DNA of 64,000 nt from Pilatotrama ljubarskyi (taxonomy: Eukaryota; Basidiomycota; Agaricomycetes; Polyporales; Polyporaceae): NCBI GenBank assembly GCA_022385805.1, contig MU277670.1, positions 839,102 to 903,101 of the forward strand, written 5' to 3'. Made by a program: the position numbers and the translations under genes. Under the pieces are notes generated by a model that saw nothing but the letters and a program-made list of their open reading frames with translations, searched no databases and had not been told where the DNA came from. Position 1 is the first letter of the stretch, and each line of letters starts with the position of its first letter. This document shows, one piece after another, positions 10,878 through 23,601 of the stretch.

Positions 10878-12897
10878 GTTGGGTCGTAGGGTATTAACGT
10901 GCCAAGTTCGTGAGGATATGCGGTGGTCGTGTAGCGTTAGGCCTCCTAGTAAAACAGCAACAAGCGATAAGACGTGGCGACCGTGTCCTGCACGGCGAAT
11001 TAGGAATAAATAGAGAGCGGAAGCGGAAGTGGAATGGGGGTGGCACAGAGGAAGGCCAGCCGCTGCGTCTCTGTAGCCGGATACGAGTGCGTTGAAAGAA
11101 ATGCGCGATACGGGAAGCCTGGCTCCGACCTTTATACGGAGCACAGCGGCGCGCAAAGCGAGCCATGCCCGTCTAGAGCATATCGGCAGACAAGACGCTA
11201 TGATCGGAGTCAACCCTTGGGTAAGATCTCCGGGGCTTATGCCGCGCCACGGCTGGGGCAATGTCGTCGTCGGAGCACGCGAGGATTATCTTCTGGCGAA
11301 GACGGGGTCCTGCGGCAAGACAATTGGGAGGCAGCCAAAGAATTAGCAAGGGAGGCGTTCTGGAAGAGGTACGACTGCTTACCATCTCCAGCCCATGCCG
11401 CATTTGTCGGAATGATCGAGATCGACGCGACAATACCAGCTGGCCGGTAGCCTCGTGGCTCGTTGATGCTCCCCCTATGATTGCGCACCAAAAGGCATCA
11501 GATTCTATCGTCTGCGAGTTTGACAATAGAGAAGTCCTCAGCGCCACATACTGCCGTGCGAGGTCCGTATGGCATTGGCAAACGGAGAAATGTGACTGAG
11601 CCTGAAGACTTGCAGGTATAAGTAAGACAGATGGCCTGCCAGTGACCTACTAGTAAGCGCCCTAGGGACTCGGATACTGCAACGTGACTCAACGTCGCCG
11701 TTGACGTTTCCTAGCGATCATTAGACGAGGATAGCTGAGGGTGTGAACCAAGTTGCAGCCAAGGATGCGCCCTCTCAATCATCCGGTGCAGGATATGAGC
11801 CGGGGGATATCCGATACTTACAAGACTGAGACTTCAGCGACAGGAACGGTACGTCTTACATGGCAAGCCATAAGACGTTGGCTTCAATTGTATGGATGAT
11901 TATAACCTTAAAGGGACGTGAAAGGCGGCGCGAGCTACCCGCAGCCGCCAATACGACACTCCGCCCCGCTTCTGCGTCAGCAAAATGCGGCGCCTGAGCA
12001 TTAGTGATCATCGTCGCATGGAGCGCAGAATGTGAGACGGCTTTGGCGGAGGACGAGTGAAATGAGAGGTTCAACCCATATATGTTGCGATCCTCGCCCA
12101 TGCATACTATGGCTTGCTGCGCGTCCCGATGCCCTGGTCAATTTGGGGCTCAATGCAAGAGCGGTACCATTGTTAGTACGTTACCGGCCTGCGCAAACGT
12201 CTTGCCGCGGCTGGCGGGTTGTTCGCACACAAGCCCGCTACCCCAAGGTGTTGACCCTACCAGCCTATACGAGATCATGTGGCCGCCACTGCGGTACGCA
12301 TGAGAGAGGGGATGTAGTCTCGGAGTGATTCCGCATGTGTCGACGTTCTACGATGGCAAATGTATGATCAACCAACGCGCTCTTCTTCGCAAGCCGCCGG
12401 AAGACCAGCCGCAAGGCTCAAACAAGGTGCGGGCGGTGCTCCGATAGGCTGAACCTTCCGTGAGTACGCCCTGTGCTGTGGGACAGCTCCCACAGCCGTG
12501 GGCAAGGAAGGCTCCTCATCCTGGCAGATGAGGCGAACGCCCTCAATGATACGACAGGATAGGTATGTCGCATTCAGGAACAAGGATATGGAGTGCGTGG
12601 GATGGCTTGCGGAGATCCATTGAGAGCAGGGATGGGTTAATCGGGGTTCGCGGGCAGCTCTAAAATGAGCGGAAGGGATCCTGAGAAAGACAGCTTCTTT
12701 CAAAGACGTAAACTGGAGCATACGAGATGCGCGAGACATACCGGCTACAAGCGGACTTTATGAGCTCTGATATAGCAGCTCGCGCACGGAGCGACGACGA
12801 TGAGAACGTAAGAATACACGGTCCAGGGTGATACAACATGGAGATGCTACAAGTTCTGGGTCAGGTCTGGGGGGCCTCAGTACCGATCGATGCAGGC
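10878..12897. other. Two-kilobase stretch without a convincing gene
   Basis: It covers the promoter of the zinc-finger gene and the space behind the F-box gene. Frames on the plus strand around 11260-11600 look mildly protein-like (for example KELAREAFWKR and VCEFDNREVL in different frames) but could not be joined into a phase-consistent model and match no family I know. They may be relics of a decayed gene. Nothing else is supported. Confidence 0.35.
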
Positions 12898-14378
12898 TCA
12901 ATGGCCAAGGCCTGGTCCGGTAATCTTCTGTGTGAACTCAAGCCAAGGAGCGATCGCTGCAAGGTCGGCCCACGTCAAAGACGCATACTGGCTTCTCCCG
13001 GCTCCAACCAGCAGGTCGAGATCCTGCAGAGGGGGCCCATCTCCCAGAGGTTCCTTCGTCTGGGGACCGATGAGCTGAGCAGTAATGCTGCAAGGCGGGC
13101 GATCAGTAAAATGCAGACATAATGAGCAGGATCGACAGTCACAGCATTGGTCCCACCCATTGACGACCGCCCTCCTCCAATTCATCCGTCCCGAGCCAAC
13201 GTTTGTCTTCGCCACCAGGAGTATAGAACGGGTATCTTGCGTGCGATCTCGAGGGAAGAGGGCGAGTAAGTTCGCGGTACAGATCCTTCGGGTTTCCTGT
13301 AGGTTGGACCGTTAGCATAAGCAGTGTTTAGATGGAAGAGAGCGCATACCGTAATTGTTCCTGGCAGGGACAGGGGTCTCCGGAAGAGACTGGAATGACT
13401 CATCGCTTCCGTCAGATATGTGTCCCGAAGGCGCTGGTTCGTCTTCTTCGCCCTTGTTGACCCCGGGTGGGTGCAAGAAGAGGCGTGCGTTGTGGTTTAC
13501 GGAGAAGGACGATCGAGGTTTCGTCAGAACGCCAAGGGCAATGATCCGTACGTCTCTGAATTCCACGACGAGCTACAGCACCCACGGCAAATTAGTCCGA
13601 GGCGGTACTGAGCGGGGGGAAGGACGAACGCGAGCATGGGTCATCAGATGCGCCAGGTTGTTTTGCAATCTTTGTAACAGTCAGCACGCGCTTCTGAAAG
13701 CATTGTGAAGTAGGTACTTGATCTCATGGAATATGGTCAATGGGTTGTAGTTTCGCGAAGACCCGTCGTGCAGGTTCGCCGAGCCATTCCGGTTGAGGAC
13801 GATGTAACTGCGACACGCATGAAGACGAGACGACGGAGTGTCGATGATGACCTGCTCACTGTGTCCATGCCTCGTCCGCAGTGCACGACGAATGACTTCT
13901 GTGCCACAGCCGGTGCAGGATCCTAGCCCGCGCTCCTCGTCGACAAACGTTACGGATCACAGAGAAGCGAAGAGGCGTACTTCAAGAACGCCGCCTTCCA
14001 ACTGCCTTCCTTCTTCCACTTGATCCATCCCGGCAAGAACCGCCTCCTGAAGCATTCCTCCCATTCCGCTTCCTTCAGGTTCGGGAGCGTCATCTCGAAC
14101 AGGAGGTACTCCGCCTTTCCCAGGGCCAGGATTTCGACCCAGTTCTGGCGGGGCACCGTCTGCCGAACGCTCAAGTGTCTGAGGGCTGGCTCATATTCTT
14201 CCTTCGGGCTGAGGAGGTTGCGGAGGATCGGTCGGCGCCACGGATTGAGCGCAGGCTCGGAGGCGATCGCGCGCAAGCGGCGGGACAGGTACGAGATGGT
14301 GACGAGCGAGGCGAGATCCAGCTCCCCCAGAATGTCGGCAACGAGTTCAACGGGCAGCGAGTCGAGCGGCATGGCCAT
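12898..14378 (-). CDS. F-box protein, basidiomycete family
   Basis: Seven exons (13981-14378, 13860-13922, 13718-13807, 13630-13669, 13350-13572, 13143-13296, 12898-13087) give 385 residues. The N-terminus is an F-box (LPVELVADILGELDLASLV, then WRRPILRNLL). The rest follows a family widespread in Agaricomycetes: WEECFRRRFLP, a WHRSHSSC stretch, YIVLNRNGSAN, LQNNLAHL, VVEFRDVRIIALGV, YPFYTPGGEDKRW, a C-terminal ITAQLIGP segment and LTWADLAAIAPW. The F-box should bind Skp1 in an SCF ubiquitin ligase; the substrate-binding part is uncharacterised. ATGs at 14378 and 14372 are in frame (MAMP); either may start the protein. Phases close at every junction, including one 40 nt exon. Confidence 0.88.
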
Positions 14379-14805
14379 GGAGAGATGCAGGTGTGCAGGC
14401 TGCTTTCGACCTGAGAAAGACTATATACCGGGAGCAACGGGGGCGTCGCACTCAGGACGCCGGAGTACTTGGCAGAATATGGGTTGGTGGCAGTGCCGTG
14501 TATTACTGTACTTCAGCGCTTCAGACCAGTGCCGTCATCCATATATGAATGAGCCCTGTACTCAGACGGCACTCGCTACCAAGTCGTCCCCGCCGCAGAT
14601 CACAGTGCCGAGCTCGCTGCATCTCGACGATCGCCCAAACTCTCCGATGTATGCAGGCATGCTCCGAATTGCTTTTTCCGATGCAGGTCTATGTCCGCCA
14701 TACGTAAAATGACCGACCTCCCACGTCCTATAGAAAGGCTCCCGGCGTCGAACGCAATAAATAGCATATATGTCCGACTAATAGTCCCTCTAACCGTGAC
14801 CGAGC
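14379..14805. promoter_or_regulatory. F-box gene promoter and ArfGAP 3' region
   Basis: No coding sequence is supported. Both neighbours are on the minus strand, so the right part is the 3' region of ArfGAP and the left part is upstream of the F-box gene. Confidence 0.4.
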
Positions 14806-16311
14806 CTAGAAGTCCTTCCACTCGTCCCAATCATCCTCCTTCTTCGCGGGCGCCCTTTGCTTTGTCGAGGAAATCTGAGAATTGTTGGCTGAGAAGCCTT
14901 GCTGGGAGGAGCCCGCGTTGTATTGGCCGAAGAAGTCATCGTCGTCGTGGTAGAGAGCGGAGGTTTCCTCGTCGTGGTCCATTCCAACCGTACCGTATCC
15001 TCTGCGTTCCGGCCCTCCGCCGACCCGGTCCTTGACGGTGCCTACCACACCCCCAACGGACTCGGCAACGTCAACACCGAACGTCGCTTTCGACCACATG
15101 TTCGCAGTCCGGCCAACCTCCCCGGCGCGCTTGCTAGCTTCGCTGACATATCCTCTCACACCCGCCTGGAAGTTTGGGTCCTTGACCTTCTCCATCCCAG
15201 GCTGGATAACGTTTTCGGTCACCACACGGGATGCACCCGCCACGGCGGCAGAGAGGAGCGACCAGCCCTTGCTGAGTGCCGCCACCGGGTTCTCTTGGAG
15301 CTCGCTCAACGATGGTGCAGCGGCGGACGAGAGCGCAAACGAGGGATGTTGAGACCCCGGTGGAGGAGTGGGGGTGTTTCCGAATCCCTGGTACCGGCCT
15401 CCCTGAGAAGGGGGCAGATCGGCGGGTCGGGACGCGTTCGCCTGGCCGAGGCCGGAGAAGAACGCCTCGTTGGCCGCCTTCTGGTCAAATGAAGAAGACA
15501 TGTTCGCGTTCGGGCTTGGCGCAGGCGAGTTGGTATTGCTGAACGACGCCGGGGACGCCGAGTCGCTGCGCAGGGATCGTCCTGTGTTCGAACGGGCAGA
15601 GGCCCTGGACTTGCGCAGTCCTTGCGCAGACGAAGGGCGGCCGGGCGGGGTCATGGAGTTGGGTGAGCCCACGCGTTCCGGCGGCGCGGTTGGGGACCAG
15701 GGCTTGCCGGCCAATGCGGCGTCGAGCTGTCCGCGACTGTCAGAGCGGGGTACTGACGCGCAGCAAGAGGTCACACACCTTTTCCCGATATTGAGTCGCG
15801 GCCCAGCTATGGTAGGTGTCGTACGAGTTCATGCCCTCTTTGTAACCGCCCGTCTGGGGATCGTATGCCTTCATGAAGTCTCGGAATAGAGCGTTTCCGC
15901 CCAACTGTACAGGCCGTCCGGTCTTCGTGCGAGTGCTCAAAGTAAGAAGCCGGAGTGTGCTCACCTGCATCCTCTTGATTTGCTCTTCCTGCCACGTATC
16001 CATTGACACCGATCTGACGAAACTGACAAGGAAAGCCGCTCAGAGGCAGTCCATAGTATACACCAGGACACAACACTCACCTGACGTGTACGCCGAAGCC
16101 TCTATGCACGCCTGCGCACTGGAGGCATAAAAATACTGCAAAACTGTGTGCCGCAGTTGATGGCGGCGGTCAAGGCTGCATGGAAGGCGCGCATTCACCT
16201 CAGGGAGGCCCATTGCGGGTTCGGATTAGAGCAGTCGATGCATCGCTTGTTGTCCAGATCTTCTCGCTTGATGAGGTCCTGGAGCGTCTTGCGCGCGACA
16301 GCCTGATCCAT
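14806..16311 (-). CDS. ADP-ribosylation factor GTPase-activating protein (ArfGAP1/Gcs1 type)
   Basis: Exons 16199-16311, 16081-16143, 15965-16022, 15779-15904 and 14806-15726 give 426 residues. The ArfGAP zinc finger opens with CIDCSNPNPQWAS and closes with FLCLQCAGVHRGFG (CX2C-X16-CX2C). It carries the catalytic arginine in GVHRG, followed by VRSVSMDTW and IKRMQLGGNA. The central region is Ser/Pro-rich. A later segment (WSLLSAAVAGASRVVTENV and PNFQAGVRGYV) resembles the amphipathic lipid-packing helices of ArfGAP1/Gcs1. The C-terminus ends in a tryptophan motif (DDWDEWKDF) like coat-binding motifs. The product should stimulate Arf1 GTP hydrolysis on Golgi membranes. The correct acceptor of intron 1 is the CAG at 16144-16146; the nearer alternative breaks the zinc finger. 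Confidence 0.93.
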
Positions 16312-17376
16312 TCTGTGGTCGAAGGAGGTGGGAGAGAGAAGATGGCTGGCGACGGTGTCAGAGCGGGATGTGCAAGGGCAAGGGCAGCACGGCCGCTGTG
16401 ATGATCATGCTCGGACACGCGAGACGTCTGGCGTGGGAAACTCTGAACTACACAGCGCGTGACGCGATTGAGACGCGTGCTTGTCACGGCGTCCAGGCGA
16501 GTAAGAACCTGTAAGAACGCGCAGAGTGCGTCGGGGAAGCGCGACGACCCGCTTGCAACAGCGCGAGGTGCACTGGTGTCGACTATCGCTGCAGACTGTT
16601 CGAAAAAGACGGGTCTATAAATGACAGTGCTCAAGGTATCTGGCGGGGTCGGCCGTCCCAGACGGTCGGGACGATGACGGGACGAGTACCAGACGGTCGG
16701 TTCACCGGTAGTCACAGTGTGAGACGGTTGCCGGCGCGACGTCTCTGCGTGCCAGCCTTCACCGGTGCTGCAGACGAGCAGGTCCTCACGGATGCCAGGC
16801 AGATGCAGAGCGTTGAGCGTGCAGGCAGCGGCAGAGTGTGTGCTGGGCGGCGAATATTACGTGACACGAGCGTGTCGGGACCGGGGCGTGACAGGGACTC
16901 GCGGGAATTCCCTGCGCGCTTGAGTTGAGTCGCCCAGCGAGCCGGAGCCCCGCCGGACTCGTCTCGTCGACACCGACCACGACGACGACGGCGCGCTCCT
17001 CCTCGTCCGCCTGTTCTCCGCCAGCTGTCTCTATTCGCATTCAGACACCTCCTCGCCGCGGACACTTCACGAATTCAACGGCTGCAGCGCGTGTAAACCG
17101 CGTCTGCCCTCGCACGCCTCCCTCCAGGCAAGCATCCACTCTCTCGGGTCCCTGCTTTCCAGCGCGACGGCGACGTCTCCCACCTGCTCAAACCGCTCGC
17201 CCTGCCTTTCCGCCGACCTCTTCCTTGTTCCCGCTCAATCCCGTGAGAAGGATTCCCTCGCCCATTCCCAAGCAACTGCTACTTTACCGACCAGCCTTCC
17301 TCCTACACCACCAACATCTCGTTTCGACCACCCGACTCTCGTCGTTCGCTCGGTCGTCGACCTGTACATAGTCACC
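16312..17376. promoter_or_regulatory. Divergent promoter of ArfGAP and velvet genes
   Basis: About 1.06 kb separates two outward-facing genes. The part close to the velvet start is rich in CT tracts, as in many fungal leaders, and GAC repeats lie near 16978-16990. No exon is supported, though a long 5' untranslated leader for the velvet gene is likely. Confidence 0.45.
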
Positions 17377-19508
17377 ATGATCCAGAAGACGAATGCGCGC
17401 GTAGGGAGCACCTCCGCAGCCCCCGGGCGGCAAAACTCGGCCAGCGACGGCCCAGAGAGCTGGGGCCAGTGGTCCGGGCGCAAGTCAGTGTCTATTCTTC
17501 CCGCTTCTTGTCCATCCTTGATAACCATCAATACCCGTTGCACTGTGTCGGTACAGGCATTACTCCCTCGAGGTCGTACAACATCCCATTAGGGCCAGGA
17601 TGTGCGGCTTCGGTGACAAGGTGACAGCGTCTCCTCTATCTAGCCAGCACCGTTGTTTACGGCTCGATTCCGTAGGATCGGCGACCCTTAGCACCCGCCG
17701 CAGTGGCCAAGATGATAGTCAGGAGAGAGGACGGCAGCCTTGTGGATGTTGAGTACGTTCCCCTCCAGCTCATGTATCCCAACTCCTGGTTCTCACGCTG
17801 CTGCCCCTAGTGAGATCGACTGCTCGTTCTTCCTCGTGACGGTCGACCTCTGGTCTGCGGATGGCAAGCACGAGATGAACCTTGTTTTGCACCCGACCTC
17901 TGCGGATCGTTATGTACCTGCGAATACCCCCAAGAACAAGCGGCGAGGTACGGTGACCACCAACACTTCGAACCAACGATCAAACCGTCAGAGCCCAGCG
18001 CCTTCAGCGCCCACACCAAGCACCGCCCCATACTCCCAGGTACGTCCCGGCACCCCTCGCGCGTCTATGTCGCGTTGAGCGGAACGCGCTTCAGCAACTG
18101 TCCACTGGAATGACACCTTACATGCAGCCATCAAGCACGAGCTATCCCGCACAAGGCTACCCTTTCCCTGCGCAGTCGGCGCCTCCCCCGGAATCAAACT
18201 CGTTCCAGGCCGTACACCCGTACGCACCACAGGCCGACTCGGCCGCGCCTTCCTGGGGCTATCCTCCTTCTGGTACAAACGTTGATCGGACGCAGTCGTA
18301 CGGCGCGCCCGCACTGCCGGTCAATCGCAATACGCCCCCATCGAACCCTGAGTCTACCGCTACCGCCGAGTACGGCGCGCCCGCACAGGCGGGAGCCAAC
18401 CCGCCGCAGGACTGGCAGATGCAGAACCCGGTCCGGGACGAGCAGGGCAATGTGGACTATCGGACGTGGCCCCAGCAGAACCCGGCTTACTCGAGCGTGG
18501 AGGGTCACGCTATCCCGCCCGCTCCCACCGCGTCCAGTGCTGATCCGCGCGAGGGTGCTTATGGCAGTGTCGCGCCCAGCGGGACCTCGGAGGCGTATCC
18601 CCAACAGGCGCGCTACTCCCAGGAGCCGTACACGCCCATGCAGGCGAGCCCGACGCAGCCGATCGACTCGTCGATGTACGCGTCCGCGTCATACGCACAG
18701 CAGCAGCACCAGCAGCAAACTCAATCACAGTACCATCAGGGCTCTTCGTACCAGGAGCCCACACCGCCCTCGACCATACCCCCTTTGCCCCGCCATACAT
18801 ACACCCGGACGTTGGTCGGACCGCTCGCAGCAAACGCCTGCCGCCTTCTCGACGAGCACCGCAAGCCCGGGGTGTTCTTCCTCTTCCAGGACTTGTCAAT
18901 CAGGACGGAAGGTGGGTCTACATTCCTCGAGTTCCATTTAGGCACTAGTGCCCGTTATCGCGAACCTTATTCAACGCCGATATTCTTGATGCGCAGGCAC
19001 CTTCCGTCTGAGGCTTCGGTTGATGAACGTCGGCGCGTGAGTATCCCAAATGTCTACAACTGAATGCGCGCTCGCGGAACATCGTTGACTGACTGACCCC
19101 TATGCCTCTAGTCCGCCGGCACCAGAGCCCCGCGCGCCTTGCGTTCATACGGACGTGTCACCTGTCCTGGCACAAACGTTCACGGAGCCTTTTGTCGTGT
19201 TCTCTGCGAAGCGCTTCCCGGGTGTGCCAGGTAAGTTTTGCATTCATCTCCGACGCCGATTGCGCGCGCCCTTGTACCACGTATGGTACTGACCGAGTTC
19301 GTACCATGCAGACACTACCGCCCTTTCCATCGCCCTGGGCAACCAGGGCCAGAAACTGCCTCTGGTGCGTCATAGATGACCGCATTGCTTCGTAGTCTGA
19401 GACTGACTGATGCGACCACAGCGGAACCGCAACGGGACCAACAAGCAGGGACGGAAGCGGCGGCGCGACGGGTCAGACGGCTCGGGAGACGAGTCTGACG
19501 AAGCTTGA
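17377..19508 (+). CDS. velB: Velvet-domain regulator, VelB-like
   Basis: Nine exons (17377-17483, 17557-17620, 17676-17752, 17811-18039, 18095-18911, 18997-19036, 19112-19230, 19312-19364, 19422-19508) give 530 residues. The velvet domain is in two parts. The first half has YSLEVVQHPIRARMCGFGDKD, VDEIDCSFFLVTVDLW and an NLVLHPTS-type segment. The second half has RTLVGPLAANACRL, GVFFLFQDLSIRTEG, the spliced FRLRLRLMNVG, and EPFVVFSAKRFPG. Between them lies about 270 residues rich in Gln, Pro, Ser and Tyr. A velvet domain interrupted by a disordered Pro/Gln-rich insertion is characteristic of VelB. The C-terminus is a basic stretch (GRKRRRDG) followed by acidic residues, probably a nuclear signal. 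Velvet factors bind DNA and link development with secondary metabolism, often as heterodimers with other velvet proteins. Confidence 0.9.
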
Positions 19509-19671
19509 GAGTGTGAGAGAGCGTCACACGCGAACTCTACAGCAGTGCCCTCCGATTGTAAATTTAGAGCGAGTCCGTGCCCCTCCGCCGGGAGGCGGTC
19601 CTGTATGCCTGCCATTATCGTTGCTTGAGTTATTAGTTTTCGCGCGCACACAATGTAATCTGGCTATCGCT

Positions 19672-22600
19672 TTAGGAACTATCCTCTGTTGTTCCGCGCC
19701 GCGAAGTGCGCTTCATGAGCTCGTACTCGCGTACTAACCGCACCGTCCGAGGGAACGCATCGTAAATCCCGCCCAGTACCTCTCCTGCCGCCTCCGTCCG
19801 CTGTGTGATCTCCTTCTCATCGAGCGCCGCCTGTTCAAATTCAAGATCGGACCCGGGCCGGATCGCCTGCACCAGCCTGCCCGACTGGAGATGGTCGAGG
19901 ACACGTCCAAGCAGCGTCAGCGTAGCGCCATGAGGCCGCCAAGTGTTCCAGACCGGGGATAGTTGCTGCAGCAAGAACAAGGGATGCGCGAAGTCGTCGG
20001 CGTTCTTGCCTTCCAGCGAGCCTGCCTGACCCAGACGCCTGGTCGTCCGCTCCACGATGCCCGCTCTCCGGCGGGCGTTGTGCAACGGGGCTTCCGATCG
20101 GGGTAAGGGAATATCGCCCTCCTCGAGGGGAGGCAGGTCAAGCGTGAGCGGCGTCTTCGGGTTAGCATCGCGACGACGTTCGTTACGGCGGCTCTTCTCC
20201 TGGTACTTGAGGATGACATTCTCGACAATGTCGAAGGCGCGATGGGGCTGCCCAGCTCGGACGAGGGCGACGACCAGGTGGTTCCAGTTGTGCGAGTCGA
20301 ACTGGAGGCCCTCGTCCTTGAGCTGCTTCCAAACCCGTGCGACCTCGGCATGGTCCCCGGTGCCCGAAAGCGCATCCATGTAGATCGAGAGTGGCACGCA
20401 CATGACGATGCCGGCGCCGCTGAGGCTCGGCGCAGATGCCTCTTCCTGGGTGAGAAGGGAGTTCGCGCGGACATACTCGAGACCGAGGCGGTATACCTCA
20501 GGCCAGATGGTCCGCACACCCTCCACGTTACCCGTGCGCCGGTGAACGTCGAGCAGCGCAGTGATTGACCCAAGCGTGGGCTCGCCTCCAGCCTCGACCA
20601 TGTCCTGATGGATACGCTCGACGTCGAAGACATTTCCCTGCGCTACATACGCGTCCAGGAGAGGGCGGAACACCGAATCCAGCATCACACTTCGTCCGCG
20701 CCCGAGATGGAGCCACGACTTCTCGGATTCGGCTTTCATGAGGGACTGCAGAAACTCCTCGGCGATCTGTACGCCTTGCACGTTTCCCTGGTCACCATAC
20801 GCCTTGAGGATGGCGGAGTAGGTGATAGCGTTGGGCTGCAAGCCGTGCTTCTTGATCCGTTCGAGGATTGCCTTCGCCTTTGCCCGTCGGTCAATGAGAA
20901 GGTAACCCCGCATCATGATCGTCAAGACATAGATATTCGCCCGCAGCGCCGTCTGTTTGTCTTGCTTCGCGAGCCGCTCCATTTCGGTGTAGAGCTCCTC
21001 CGCAATGTCCATGAACCCAGAGTCGCATGCGGACTGGATCAGGAGAGCAAAAGTCCTCGCATCCGGGCGGAGCTTTCCGCCACCCAAGCGGCGGAAGAGA
21101 TTGGCGACGACACGGAAAGGCGCACCGATGAGCACGTAGGCCTTCATGAGGGTATTGAAGACTTCGATCGTCACACCGGCACCGGGGCGGCCAGCGGTGT
21201 TGAGATAGTCGTAAGCGCGTACGACACCGTGCCACGAGCCCGCCTCGACGTGGGCATCCATGACAGAGGTAACCATTTGACGGTCGGGGACTACGCCTTC
21301 GTCGAGTGCGCGCTTGTAGATGCGCTCAGCAGCCATTGGGTCGGAGCGCTCGGCGACAGTGCTGATGAGAGTAGTATAGATGACTGAGGTGGGTGTGATG
21401 TTGGACTCGCGCATCTGGTCGAGGAGGGTGTGCATCGATTCGATGTCGCCGCGAGATGCAAAGCTCTGCAGGATGATGCTGTAGACATGTAGATCTGGGC
21501 GCAGACTTGCCCGAGAGAGCTCTCCGAGCCAGCGATTAACGCCGTCGAGGTCGCCAGCCTGCGAGAAGGCGAACATTACCGTGGTATAGTGTACGAGATT
21601 AGGACGCTGTTGTTTTGGTCCGCTGTCGGGTCCAGAAGGGAAGAGTTCACGGAACAACTCTACTGCGCGGGTCGGCTGGCCCGCAAGAGCGTATGCGTGC
21701 ATATAAGCGGCTTTGTCGTCCAGATCTTCACTTCCGGACTGCGCCAACGAGGTATAGTGTCTATCGGCCGCGCCAACGTCTCCTTCACGGGAAGACAAGT
21801 AGAGTGCGGTCGAGTGATAGCCGGGACGGTCTTGGGGCCGACCGTCGTGACCAGTCATCGTTGGTGAGACCGAGTCAAGTAACTCGTGAGCAATGTCGAA
21901 GGCACCACGCCTGGCCAGCTCCCTCACGAGGAAGAAGACAGTGTGAGGTCGCATGCGGATCGAATTGCGCTGTAGAACGTGTACCAGACCAGTGAGGTGG
22001 TCAGTCGTCCGCGAAGAAGCGAAAATCAGGAGCGAGCCGAGAGCCGACAGCTGATCCTTCGAGAGCACTCGCAGCGAGTCCCGCAGGTAGTGAACAGGGT
22101 CCTCGATGCGCGACAGCAGAAAACGAGCGACTTTGGCAAAGCGCTTGACGTCGGGGATTACAGCGGCTGGATGCTTCGTGCCGGTAAGATACTTCATGAC
22201 CCAGTGATGTTCTACGAGCAGGTTGAGGACAGCACGAGGTCCACGGTAGTGGTGCAGTGCCAGCAGAATCATGGTATAGATCTCCAACACCCAGCCTCGT
22301 TGTCGGTCCTGGTGCTGTGGGTCGGCGTGATGCGCCAGCATGCTGATAGACTCGGCGGCTTCGTCTAACCGACCCAACATCGCTGATGCTGCCACGAAGA
22401 GACCATTCCACCGCACTCTGACGAGGTTGCGGGGCATGTCTTGGATCCCAGGGTCGATGTGGTGAAGAGCCTCCTGGAGCCGCTTTCCCCAGCGATGTAG
22501 CAGCTCTGAGGACATGTCCTCCTGGCCGTCTTGCATCGCAGAGAGCGTGACGTTTGCGAGAAACGCGAGCACCAAGGAAGGAGGACCAGGAATGCGACCG

Positions 22601-23237
22601 TCGCGTATCCGTAGGGACTCGAACGCTTGCCATGCATCCTCCGGGTGAGCAGCGGTGGCATCTTGGGAGACGTCCTTGAACGTCTTCAGCCATGTCTGCC
22701 GCTCATCTGGTGTCTGGCTGGGATGTGGGCTTGGATGTCGGGGGACGTCTACCGCTGGCCGACTGGATGCATGCCGTCGCTGCGTCACATGAACATGCCT
22801 GCTCCATGTCCGCAGAGACGGTATATGACTCCCACTTCCCGAAGCTATAGACTTGTGTCCTGACATGCGACGGGTCCGCTGGCGGGTGGTGAAGGTCCTT
22901 GACGCGGAAGGGGACAGCGAGCGAGACTCTGAACACGGCCGATCAGTGAGCTGAGAGCGGCTTCACAAGTCTTCCACTCACCTGAGAGCACCCTCCTCCC
23001 CTCAAGCTCGTTGCTATTCGAGCTGCTGCCGCAGGGACCCCGCTCGTCCTCCGGCAAAGCCCTCCCCTTACCCTTAACGCTCATGTGGTGCGGCGTGAAA
23101 AAGTCGTGTGGTAGCGATTGGGTCGCTGTGCGCACTGCCATGCCAAAAGCGGATCTTGACAAGAAGAAATGGGTAGAGAGTGGTCGAGTGGGGAGGACGG
23201 AGTTGAGCACGGTCGCAGCGAGAGGTTCCAACATCAC
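19672..23237 (-). CDS. Large mitochondrial pentatricopeptide repeat (PPR) protein
   Basis: Two exons (22982-23237 and 19672-22928) give 1170 residues. The second exon alone reads as a long frame from an ATG at 22866, but joining the first exon adds a basic, hydroxylated N-terminus beginning MMLEPLAATVLNSVLPTR that suits mitochondrial import, and the phases agree. Many 35-residue helical repeats are visible, with typical openings such as YTTVMFAFSQAGDLDGVN, YSIILQSFASRGDIES, YTTLISTVAER, FNTLMKAYVLIG and YSAILKAYGDQGN. The protein probably binds specific mitochondrial transcripts and helps their stability or translation, as PET309/CYA-5-type proteins do; the target RNA is unknown. It converges on the velvet gene (163 bp between stops) and diverges from the acetyltransferase gene. 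Confidence 0.9.
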
Positions 23238-23601
23238 CGCACTCGCCGAGACGAGTGGTGGACAGTACCCTGCTTACGGAGGCTGTGAGCACGCACGATG
23301 GCCACGACGAGGCCACGCTGATTGCGCACCTGAGAGACCAGGCAGAGGCAGGGCAGAGGCAGTCGGGCGAGCGACGACATACAAAAGTGCGCGAGCGAGC
23401 GTTGCGTCTACCTCAGCAGAGCACTCGGCCCAGAAAGAAGCTGCTCGGCAAACGCCGGCCCTCTCGATTTGGGTTGCGCGCCTTTGCCGCGGCCTCTCTT
23501 CAGTCACTCCGTTCGCGAGCTTCGCGCGCACGTCTACGAACGCACCCCGCCCGTCCCCCGCCTGTGCTCGACGCCGCCCCCTCCGGCCTCGGGAACGAAC
23601 T
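23238..23601. promoter_or_regulatory. Compact divergent promoter, PPR and acetyltransferase genes
   Basis: Only 364 bases separate the start codons of two outward-facing genes, so the promoters probably overlap. No clear TATA box is placed. Confidence 0.5.

Noticed and set aside
12368..12739. 123-codon minus-strand frame
   Set aside because: No motif, no neighbouring exon in phase, and ordinary composition for random open sequence of this GC content.
20608..21387. 259-codon plus-strand frame inside the PPR gene
   Set aside because: It is the antisense of a long, repeat-rich coding exon and shows no motif; it has no start context or splice support.
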